A stretch of 5,209 nt of DNA from Actinomycetota bacterium (GTDB lineage: Bacteria > Actinomycetota > Thermoleophilia > Gaiellales > Gaiellaceae). Location: positions 12,239 to 17,447 of the forward strand of contig PLDP01000095.1 in the NCBI GenBank assembly GCA_003136795.1. Reading direction: 5' to 3'. The notes under the pieces were generated by a model that did no database searches, had not been told where the DNA came from, and saw nothing but the letters and a program-made list of their open reading frames with translations. The translations under genes were made by a program, and so were the position numbers. Numbering within the stretch: position 1 is the first letter of the stretch; each line of letters begins with the position of its first letter. Shown piece by piece: positions 1 through 5,209 of this stretch.

Positions 1-320
1 GCGATGACGCCGGTACCGGGCGAGGCCGGCCGCAGGAGCACGCGGGCCGCGTCGAACCGGCCGAGCGACTCGTGCGTGATCGTCTGCCCGTGCTTCGGCA
101 CGGTGAACATGTTCTTCTTCGCGTCGTCGACCGCCTTCGAGATCGCCAGCGGCACTTCGCGCGCCTTGCCGTAGCCGACGCCGACGCGATCGACCTCGTC
201 CCCGATCACGACCAGAGCCGTGAACGAAAAGCGCCGGCCGCCCTTGACGACCTTGGCGACGCGGTTGATCTCGACCACGCGCTCCTTGAGCTCGCGGGTC
301 TCTTGCACGTCGATTGCCAC
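1..320 (-). CDS. rpsE: 30S ribosomal protein S5 (C-terminal part missing)
   Basis: S5 sits on the 30S body near the decoding centre and mRNA entry channel and contributes to decoding fidelity. The first 106 codons are present and the window edge cuts the 3' end; family members are about 165-200 residues. Visible hallmarks are [20 protein letters not shown] at about residues 18-37 (the double-stranded-RNA-binding-like domain, including the loop where spectinomycin-resistance changes occur in E. coli, here with the usual K-G-G-R), [15 protein letters not shown], and [11 protein letters not shown] at the cut end. The GTG start shares one base with the rplR stop (TAGTG). It is chosen because no other start codon lies between it and the upstream GGAGG, and the protein then begins a few residues before the conserved core. 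rpmD, rplO and secY would be expected to follow outside the window. Confidence 0.97.
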   Translation of the reverse strand, partial: MAIDVQETRELKERVVEINRVAKVVKGGRRFSFTALVVIGDEVDRVGVGYGKAREVPLAISKAVDDAKKNMFTVPKHGQTITHESLGRFDAARVLLRPASPGTGVI

Positions 321-676
321 TAGAAGCTCAGTCCTCCTTCGCGTGCGCCTTCGGCGAGCGCCTTGACGCGACCGTGATACAGGTAGCCGCCGCGATCGAA
401 GACGACGCTCTCGACGCCGGCCTTCTTTGCAGTTGCGGCGAGCCGCTTACCGACTTCGGCAGCCTGCTCCGTCTTGTCACCCTTGAACGACTTCGGCAAC
501 TCGAGCCACGACGCGGCGGCCAGCGTGCGGCCGGCGTCGTCGTCGATCAGCTGCGCAAAAACTCCGCGGTTGGAGCGGAAGACGAGCAGGCGCGGACGCT
601 CCGCGGAGCCGCGGATCTTCCCGCGCACACGACGATGGCGGCGCAGACGCGCTTCGCGAACGGTCAAGCCGCTCAT
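320..676 (-). CDS. rplR: 50S ribosomal protein L18
   Basis: L18 binds 5S rRNA and, with L5, helps mount it on the central protuberance of the 50S subunit. The 118-residue product is the usual bacterial length. It has a basic N-terminus ([15 protein letters not shown]), the [20 protein letters not shown] strand-helix region and the family signature [20 protein letters not shown] followed by the EGGLSF end. The ATG is the only possible start: upstream the frame stays open to about 736 but contains no ATG, GTG or TTG. A GGAG lies 5 nt before the ATG, directly after a strong hairpin. It is the only gene here with a real gap (64 nt) before it. Its last codons also encode the Shine-Dalgarno sequence of rpsE. 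Confidence 0.98.
   Translation of the reverse strand: MSGLTVREARLRRHRRVRGKIRGSAERPRLLVFRSNRGVFAQLIDDDAGRTLAAASWLELPKSFKGDKTEQAAEVGKRLAATAKKAGVESVVFDRGGYLYHGRVKALAEGAREGGLSF
332..340 (-). promoter_or_regulatory. rpsE Shine-Dalgarno sequence embedded in the rplR C-terminus
   Basis: The minus strand reads GAAGGAGGA, which encodes Glu-Gly-Gly of the conserved L18 ending. GGAGG (333-337) lies 12 nt before the rpsE GTG, slightly further than ideal. The overlapping TAGTG junction probably adds translational coupling. Confidence 0.7.
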
Positions 677-744
677 ACCCGCTCCGGCGCCGGCAAAGCC
701 GGCACCTGCGCTCCTTGGACGCCTCCGACGAGTCTACGGCTCAT
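673..744 (-). CDS. possible 23-codon small ORF bridging rplF and rplR
   Basis: This open frame starts with an ATG that overlaps the rplF stop as ATGA and ends with a TGA that overlaps the rplR ATG, again as ATGA. The peptide would begin [10 protein letters not shown] and end PAPERV. It is arginine-, glycine- and proline-rich, with no recognisable motif, signal peptide or membrane segment. A moderate GGAAG lies about 5-7 nt before its ATG. The frame crosses the hairpin that precedes rplR, so translating it would unfold that hairpin. It could be a coupling or leader peptide, or merely a chance open frame in 64 nt of GC-rich spacer. I do not assign a function. Confidence 0.25.
   Translation of the reverse strand: MSRRLVGGVQGAQVPALPAPERV
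686..706 (-). promoter_or_regulatory. strong hairpin just upstream of the rplR ribosome binding site
   Basis: On the minus strand a 9-bp stem, with one T-G wobble and otherwise all G-C pairs, closes a TTT loop. Its core is GCCGGC-TTT-GCCGGC. The stem ends immediately before GGAGCGGGT-ATG of rplR. No U-tract follows, so it is not an intrinsic terminator. It could slow ribosomes, protect an RNA end after processing, or gate access to the rplR ribosome binding site. The structure is plain in the sequence; the role is inferred. Confidence 0.55.
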
Positions 745-1274
745 GCGCGCTTCCCGACCTTCCGGCGAACGTACTCGCCCTCGTAGCGGATGCCCTTCCC
801 CTTGTACGGCTCGGGTGGGCGAACCTTGCGGATCTCCGCCGCGGTCTGGCCGACGGCCTGCTTGTCGATGCCGCGGACGACCACCTGCGTCGGGATCGGC
901 ACCTCGAACTCGATGCCCTGGCGCGGCTTGATCTTCACGGAGTGCGAGTAGCCGACCTGCAGCTCCAGGTCGGTGCCCGCGAGCGCGGCGCGGTAGCCGA
1001 CGCCCTGGATCTCCAGGCGCTTCTCGAAGCCCTGCGTGACGCCCTCGACCATGTTCGCGATCAGCGTCCGCGTCAGGCCGTGCAGCGCGCGATCCTCGCC
1101 GCGCTCGGTCGGGCGCGTGACGGTGATGGTCGACTCCTCCTGCGCGATCTGCATGCGCTGGGGAACCTCCTGGCGCAGCTCGCCCTTCGGCCCCGACACG
1201 GTGACGCGGCCAGGGTCGATCGAGACGATCACGCCTGCGGGGACTTCGATGGGCCTTTTACCAATGCGAGACAT
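741..1274 (-). CDS. rplF: 50S ribosomal protein L6
   Basis: L6 binds 23S rRNA near the sarcin-ricin loop and the factor-binding site of the 50S subunit. The product has 177 residues, matching the common bacterial length, and the two tandem alpha-beta L6 domains are discernible. The N-terminal [15 protein letters not shown] and GPKGEL are typical, the middle carries [20 protein letters not shown] and [10 protein letters not shown], and the C-terminal signature [19 protein letters not shown] is complete. The start lies 6 nt after the rpsH stop. The stretch before it (CTACGTCTGGTAACCACAC) has no Shine-Dalgarno sequence, so initiation probably depends on ribosomes terminating on rpsH. The stop overlaps the ATG of the possible small ORF. 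Confidence 0.98.
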   Translation of the reverse strand: MSRIGKRPIEVPAGVIVSIDPGRVTVSGPKGELRQEVPQRMQIAQEESTITVTRPTERGEDRALHGLTRTLIANMVEGVTQGFEKRLEIQGVGYRAALAGTDLELQVGYSHSVKIKPRQGIEFEVPIPTQVVVRGIDKQAVGQTAAEIRKVRPPEPYKGKGIRYEGEYVRRKVGKRA

Positions 1275-1280
1275 GTGTGG

Positions 1281-1676
<396 letters not shown>

Positions 1677-1682
1677 TGTCTG

Positions 1683-1690
1683 TTCCTCCT
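1683..1690 (-). promoter_or_regulatory. rpsH Shine-Dalgarno sequence fused to the rpsN stop codon
   Basis: The minus strand reads TAGGAGGAA: the last two bases of the rpsN TAG stop are also the first bases of the SD (AGGAGGAA). The spacer from GGAGG to the GTG is 8 nt, which is optimal. This site supports the GTG as the start of rpsH, and it is the clearest SD in the window. Confidence 0.85.
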
Positions 1691-1874
1691 ACCAGGAGCT
1701 CTTGGTCATGCCGGGGATGACGCCCTGATGGGCGAGCTCCCGCAGGCAGATGCGACAGAGCCCGAACTTCTTGAACACGGCACGCGGACGACCGCAGCGG
1801 TTGCAGCGCGTGTAGTTGCGGACCTTGAACTTGGCGGGCCTTGCGGCCTTGACTCTCAACGACTTCTTGGCCAT
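1689..1874 (-). CDS. rpsN: 30S ribosomal protein S14, zinc-binding (type Z)
   Basis: S14 assembles late into the 30S head near the decoding region. The 61-residue product is the short, zinc-containing form. Cys24-x2-Cys27 (CNRCGR) and Cys40-x2-Cys43 (CRIC) form the zinc ribbon, and the end [15 protein letters not shown] is the family signature. The ATG follows the rplE stop with no spacer (TAAATG). A GGAGG inside the end of rplE lies 10 nt upstream. Many actinobacteria keep a second, cysteine-free S14 elsewhere under zinc-starvation control; whether this genome does cannot be seen here. Confidence 0.98.
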   Translation of the reverse strand: MAKKSLRVKAARPAKFKVRNYTRCNRCGRPRAVFKKFGLCRICLRELAHQGVIPGMTKSSW

Positions 1875-2449
<575 letters not shown>

Positions 2450-2450
<1 letters not shown>

Positions 2451-2821
2451 TACTTGTCGATCTCCTGGCCGCAGCCGTCGCGCTTGCAGACGCGCACCTT
2501 GACCTGGCCGTCCTTGCTGTCCTTGAAGCGGTAGCCGATGCGGGTCGGCAGCTTGCAGGTCGGGCAGACGAGCATCACGTTCGAGATCGCGACCGCGGCG
2601 GCGAGCTCGACGCGGCCGCCCGGTGCGATCTGCGAGCCGCCCATGCGGCTCGAGTCACGGATCGGGCGCGGCTTCTGGTGCTTGGTCATCAGGTTGAGGT
2701 TCTCGACGATCACCTTGCCGTCACGCGGGCGCGCGTCGAGGATCCGTCCCTGCTTCCCGCGGTCTTTGCCGGTCAGCATCTGGACGGTGTCGCCTTTTTT
2801 GAGTTTGAGTGCAGTCGTCAT
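2450..2821 (-). CDS. rplX: 50S ribosomal protein L24 with four-cysteine zinc ribbon
   Basis: L24 is an early assembly protein that binds the 5' domain of 23S rRNA near the exit tunnel. The 123-residue product has the KOW motif near the N-terminus ([20 protein letters not shown]) and the conserved [15 protein letters not shown] block. It then carries a zinc ribbon made of Cys86-x2-Cys89 (CPTC) and Cys112-x4-Cys117 (CKRDGC). The second pair has four residues between the cysteines rather than the two usual in C+ L24. The ATG lies 2 nt after the rplN stop, and AGAGGTG is well placed 8 nt upstream. Confidence 0.97.
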
Positions 2822-2823
2822 CT

Positions 2824-3192
2824 CTAGAGCACCTCTGGAGCCAAGCTCACGATCTTCATGAAGTTCTTCTCGCGCAACTCGCGGGCAACCGGCCCGAAGA
2901 TGCGCGTCCCACGTGGGTTGCGCTGTGCGTCGATGATCACTGCCGCGTTCTCGTCGAACGCAATCAGTGTTCCGTCGTCACGGCCGAACGGCTTCTTCGT
3001 CCGCACGACGACGGCCTTCACCACGTCACCTTTCTTGACCGTCCCCTGCGGGGCAGCGGCCTTGACGGTGGCCGTGATGATGTCGCCGACCCGCGCGTAG
3101 CGGCGCTTCGAGCCGCCCGCAACGCGGATGCAGAGTAGCTCACGTGCACCCGTGTTGTCGGCGACCTTGAGGCGTGTTTCCTGCTGGATCAC
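2824..3192 (-). CDS. rplN: 50S ribosomal protein L14
   Basis: L14 lies at the subunit interface, forms intersubunit bridges with 16S rRNA and is the docking site of the silencing factor RsfS. The 122-residue product has the standard length. Signatures are [57 protein letters not shown] and the end [20 protein letters not shown] followed by VL. The start is GTG within a GTGA overlap with the rpsQ stop, chosen because it gives the universal MIQ-ETRL beginning. AAGG lies 4 nt upstream. In E. coli this is the first gene of the spc operon, but here no space exists for an intergenic promoter. Confidence 0.98.
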   Translation of the reverse strand: MIQQETRLKVADNTGARELLCIRVAGGSKRRYARVGDIITATVKAAAPQGTVKKGDVVKAVVVRTKKPFGRDDGTLIAFDENAAVIIDAQRNPRGTRIFGPVARELREKNFMKIVSLAPEVL

Positions 3193-3710
3193 TTCGCCTT
3201 CTCGACAATCTCGGCCAGCCGCCAGCGCTTCTGCTTCGACAGTGGACGCGTCTCGATGATGCGGACCGTGTCGCCGACGCCGGCGGTGTTCGCCTCGTCG
3301 TGCGCATGGAACTTGACGGTCGAGCGAATGACCTTTTTGTACTTCGGATGGCTCTTGATCATGTCGACCTTGACGACGATCGTCTTGTCGCCCTTGTCGG
3401 AGACGACGACGCCGCGGCGCTCCTGGCGCCGTCCGGCTTCGGACTCCGGCTTCCCGGTGCGCGTGATCGGCTTGCGGGTGGCCGCCTGCTCGCGCACGAC
3501 CTTCGTGCGCTTGCGGCGGGCCGTGCGCGGGACGTGCTTCAGCGACCGCTGCTTCTTGGCAGGCGCGGGCTCAGGCTCCGGCTCGGCGACAGGCGTCTCC
3601 GCTTCGGCCTCGGGTGCCGGAACGGTGTCTGACACCTCGGTGTCAGACACCTCTTCGGTCTCGGCCACGGCCTCGACCTCGGTTGTCTCGTTCTGCTCTT
3701 CGTCCGCCAT
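3189..3710 (-). CDS. rpsQ: 30S ribosomal protein S17 with long N-terminal extension
   Basis: S17 is a primary 16S rRNA binder with an OB fold, on the 30S body. The core at about residues 96-173 is canonical: [28 protein letters not shown] and [20 protein letters not shown]. Before it lies an extension of about 95 residues, while many bacterial S17 proteins total only 80-90. Residues 1-50 are acidic (Glu, Ala, Val, Pro, Thr) and residues 52-90 are basic, with [13 protein letters not shown] resembling the extension I recall from mycobacterial S17. The ATG lies 3 nt after the rpmC stop, with a weak GAGAG 7 nt upstream. A later start would leave a gap of roughly 200 nt or more in an otherwise gapless operon and discard an open, biased reading frame, so the long form is preferred. 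An internal GTG at residue 72 is the main alternative. Confidence 0.95.
   Translation of the reverse strand: MADEEQNETTEVEAVAETEEVSDTEVSDTVPAPEAEAETPVAEPEPEPAPAKKQRSLKHVPRTARRKRTKVVREQAATRKPITRTGKPESEAGRRQERRGVVVSDKGDKTIVVKVDMIKSHPKYKKVIRSTVKFHAHDEANTAGVGDTVRIIETRPLSKQKRWRLAEIVEKAK
3624..3651. repeat. pair of 13-nt palindromes inside the rpsQ extension
   Basis: GGTGTCTGACACC (3624-3636) and GGTGTCAGACACC (3639-3651) are separated by TC. Each is a palindrome around one central base, and each is the exact reverse complement of the other, so the 28 nt also form one long inverted repeat. With the trailing TC they are a 15-nt tandem duplication with a single mismatch, encoding EVSDT twice. The two serine codons are TCT and TCA, whereas TCG and AGC are the prevailing serine codons in the neighbours. 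This suggests constraint or origin at the DNA level. Confidence 0.85.
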
Positions 3711-3713
3711 CGC

Positions 3714-3923
3714 TTAGCTCTCGACCTTCTGCTTGTTGGAGTTCCGCTGGTGCTGCGTCGTCAGGATCCGCGCGATCTCGCGCTTGGCCAGCTTCAGGCG
3801 CGTCGTGTTCTCGAGCGCGCCGGTCGCGGCCTGGAACCGCAGGTTGAACAGTTCCTGCCGCGTGTCGGCGAGCCGGATCTCCAGCTCGTCGTCCGACAGG
3901 TCACGCAAGTCCCTAGCCCGCAA
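3714..3923 (-). CDS. rpmC: 50S ribosomal protein L29
   Basis: L29 is a small helical protein at the peptide-exit site, close to where trigger factor and SRP dock. The product has 69 residues, close to the family length of 60-70, and begins [20 protein letters not shown] after the initiator, followed by [20 protein letters not shown] and [13 protein letters not shown]. The frame extends upstream, but that part is basic shadow sequence of rplP. I chose TTG at 3923 because it aligns with the family's M-[KR]-A-[KR]-[ED]-L beginning and follows an extended Shine-Dalgarno sequence. GTG at 3932 (72 residues) is the alternative. With the TTG start it overlaps rplP by 11 nt, the longest overlap here. 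The C-terminus ([15 protein letters not shown]) is polar and not conserved. Confidence 0.95.
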   Translation of the reverse strand: MRARDLRDLSDDELEIRLADTRQELFNLRFQAATGALENTTRLKLAKREIARILTTQHQRNSNKQKVES

Positions 3924-4344
3924 AGAGATCACCGCTTTCGTCGCGCCGCACGAACTTCGACTTGATTGGCAGCTTCTGCGCCGCGAGGCGAAGCGCTTCC
4001 TTCGCCAGCGGCTCCGGGATGCCCGACAGCTCGAACATGACGCGGCCCGGCTTGACAACGGCCACCCAGCCTTCGGGGGAGCCCTTGCCCTTGCCCATGC
4101 GCGTCTCGGCCGGCTTCTTGGTGAACGGCTTGTCGGGGAAGATGTTGATCCAGACCTTGCCGCCGCGCTTGATCTTGCGCGTCATCGCGATGCGGGCGGC
4201 CTCGATCTGCCGGTTGGTGATCCAGCCGGCCTCGAGCGCCTTGATCCCGAAGTCGCCGAAGTGCACCGTCGTCTGGCCGGTCGAAAGGCCCCGGCGGCGG
4301 CCGCGGTGCTGCTTGCGGAACTTGGTCTTCTTGGGGAGCAACAT
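3913..4344 (-). CDS. rplP: 50S ribosomal protein L16
   Basis: L16 is a late-assembling 50S protein that helps position the acceptor arm of A-site tRNA. The 143-residue product is full length: [19 protein letters not shown] at the N-terminus, then [60 protein letters not shown] and the end [18 protein letters not shown]. Arg82 in ETRMGKGKG corresponds to the arginine that is hydroxylated in E. coli L16. The ATG shares one base with the rpsC stop (TGATG), and AAGAAGG, encoding the lysines at the S3 C-terminus, lies about 10 nt upstream. Confidence 0.98.
   Translation of the reverse strand: MLLPKKTKFRKQHRGRRRGLSTGQTTVHFGDFGIKALEAGWITNRQIEAARIAMTRKIKRGGKVWINIFPDKPFTKKPAETRMGKGKGSPEGWVAVVKPGRVMFELSGIPEPLAKEALRLAAQKLPIKSKFVRRDESGDLFAG
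3927..3938 (-). promoter_or_regulatory. extended Shine-Dalgarno sequence supporting the rpmC TTG start
   Basis: The minus strand reads AAAGCGGTGATC, matching 10 of 12 positions of AAGGAGGTGATC, the full complement of a typical 16S rRNA 3' end. A TCT spacer separates it from TTG, which puts the position equivalent to GGAGG at 8 nt, the optimal distance. The site lies inside rplP coding sequence, and the competing GTG start falls within it. Confidence 0.6.
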
Positions 4345-5209
4345 CAGCTATCAGCCTTCTTCTTGCGCGGAGCGGCCTTCGGCTTCGCGGCCGCAGGTGC
4401 CTTCGGCTTCGCAGCCGGAGCGGCCTTCGGAGCCTCTGCCACCGGCTCGGCCGGCGGCGTCTCGACAACCGGCTCGACGATCGGCGGCGTTTCGACGACC
4501 GGCTCGACGACCGGAGAGTCCGTCGGCGTCGGCGTGTCCGTCTGCTCGAGCGGCGGAGCCTCCTGCGTGCGCGGACGGCTCGACGCGCCGCCACGCGTGC
4601 GCGGTGCGCCGGGACGCGTGCCCGCGCCGCCGCCGCCCGGGCGGTTCTGTCCGCTACGCTGGCCGGGACGGCCGCGGCGGACGGGGCCGAGGCCCTCGCG
4701 ATCCTGGCTTCTGTTGCGGCCCGACTCGCGCGAGGCGCCGAGGCCTTCGGTGACGCCACCACGGCGGCGTGCCGTGTCCTGGTCGCCGAGGCGTGTCTCC
4801 TTGCCGCCGCCGGGAATGCCGCCGTAACCCGCGGGCATGATCTCGCCCTTGTTGATCCAGACCTTGACGCCGATGCGGCCGGTCGGGGTCTTCGCTTCGA
4901 CGAAGCCGTAGTCGATGTCGGCGCGAATCGTGTGCAGCGGCACGCGGCCTTCGGAGTACTGCTCCGAGCGGCTCATCTCCGAGCCGCCGAGGCGGCCCGA
5001 GCACTGCACCTTCACGCCGGCTGCGCCGGAGCGGATCGCCGATGCGAGCGAGCGCTTCATGGCCCTGCGAAATGAAACCCTGTTTTGCAACTGTTCTGCG
5101 ATCGACTGCGCGACGAGCTTCGCGTCGAGCTCGGGGCGCTTGATCTCGTTGATGTTGATGTGCACGTTCTTCTGCGTCATCGCGTGCACTTCTTTGCGCA
5201 GCGCGTCGA
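4344..5209 (-). CDS. rpsC: 30S ribosomal protein S3 (5' part missing) with long C-terminal tail
   Basis: S3 forms part of the mRNA entry tunnel and ribosomal helicase on the 30S head. The gene enters from beyond the right edge: the frame is open to the last base, and the first full codons ([20 protein letters not shown]) belong to the KH domain, just after its GxxG loop. Then follow [64 protein letters not shown] and [15 protein letters not shown]. The core ends near visible residue 125 of 287; most bacterial S3 proteins stop soon after this point. The remaining 162 residues are low complexity: Gly/Arg-rich (about 130-212), Pro/Val/Glu-rich (about 215-260), then Ala/Lys/Pro-rich ending RKKKADS. 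The in-frame GTG at 5189 is an internal valine, not a start. Confidence 0.97.
   Translation of the reverse strand, partial: DALRKEVHAMTQKNVHININEIKRPELDAKLVAQSIAEQLQNRVSFRRAMKRSLASAIRSGAAGVKVQCSGRLGGSEMSRSEQYSEGRVPLHTIRADIDYGFVEAKTPTGRIGVKVWINKGEIMPAGYGGIPGGGKETRLGDQDTARRRGGVTEGLGASRESGRNRSQDREGLGPVRRGRPGQRSGQNRPGGGGAGTRPGAPRTRGGASSRPRTQEAPPLEQTDTPTPTDSPVVEPVVETPPIVEPVVETPPAEPVAEAPKAAPAAKPKAPAAAKPKAAPRKKKADS
4452..4511. repeat. 30-nt tandem repeat in the S3 tail, two copies
   Basis: Positions 4452-4481 and 4482-4511 match at 27 of 30 positions. Read on the minus strand they encode [10 protein letters not shown] followed by [10 protein letters not shown] in overlapping phase. Two of the differences are silent third-position changes and one falls at the unit boundary. 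This points to a recent in-frame duplication, or to repeat expansion under selection for the acidic proline-rich sequence. Confidence 0.8.

Noticed and set aside
3924..4058. upstream extension of the L29 frame to a Met at 4058
   Set aside because: The extra residues (Ser/Arg-rich) are an off-frame reading of rplP; L29 homology begins only at about 3923.
4633..4644. 12-nt palindrome CCGCCCGGGCGG
   Set aside because: It lies in a run of Gly/Pro codons in the S3 tail and is explained by extreme local GC content.
3733..4827. 364-codon open frame on the plus strand
   Set aside because: It is antisense to rpmC, rplP and the repetitive rpsC tail. Its Gly/Ala/Ser/Thr-rich and Pro/Arg-rich parts mirror that tail, and no family motif is visible.
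4700..4835. possible frameshift at the end of the S3 core, where sequence becomes low complexity
   Set aside because: The frame stays open to a stop that overlaps the rplP start, and other frames show no S3-like continuation. Tail composition is typical of actinobacterial ribosomal extensions.

Overview
The window is a stretch of bacterial ribosomal-protein operon, read entirely on the minus strand. From right to left it covers the end of the S10 operon and the start of the spc operon: rpsC (S3, 5' end outside the window), rplP (L16), rpmC (L29), rpsQ (S17), rplN (L14), rplX (L24), rplE (L5), rpsN (S14), rpsH (S8), rplF (L6), rplR (L18) and rpsE (S5, 3' end outside the window). Every gene was recognised from its protein sequence. 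No RNA gene, CRISPR array, insertion sequence, intrinsic terminator or convincing internal promoter was seen.

The DNA is strongly GC-rich with G/C-ending codons. GTG starts rpsE, rpsH and rplN, and TTG probably starts rpmC. L5 looks actinobacterial along its whole length. S17 carries an N-terminal extension with a K-H-x-P-R-T motif like the one I remember from mycobacterial S17. S3 has a long low-complexity tail. S14 is the short zinc-binding type, and L24 keeps four cysteines, which to my knowledge Streptomyces-type L24 lacks. I infer a high-GC member of the Actinomycetota, perhaps a deep branch such as Thermoleophilia, but the class is only a guess.

Packing is extreme. Adjacent genes overlap by 1 to 11 nt or are separated by 0 to 12 nt, so translation is probably coupled along the whole transcript. 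rpsQ and rplN overlap by 4 nt (GTGA), which leaves no intergenic space for a separate spc promoter. The one exception is a gap of 64 nt between rplF and rplR. It holds a strong hairpin and a 23-codon open frame that joins both neighbours through ATGA overlaps.

The ribosomal cores look conventional and functional. The unusual parts are the non-core additions: an acidic-then-basic 95-residue N-terminal extension on S17 that contains a striking pair of 13-nt palindromes, a tail of about 160 residues on S3 (Gly/Arg-rich, then Pro/Val/Glu repeats, then Ala/Lys/Pro-rich), and a CX4C second zinc knuckle in L24. I see no new enzymatic or defence system here.
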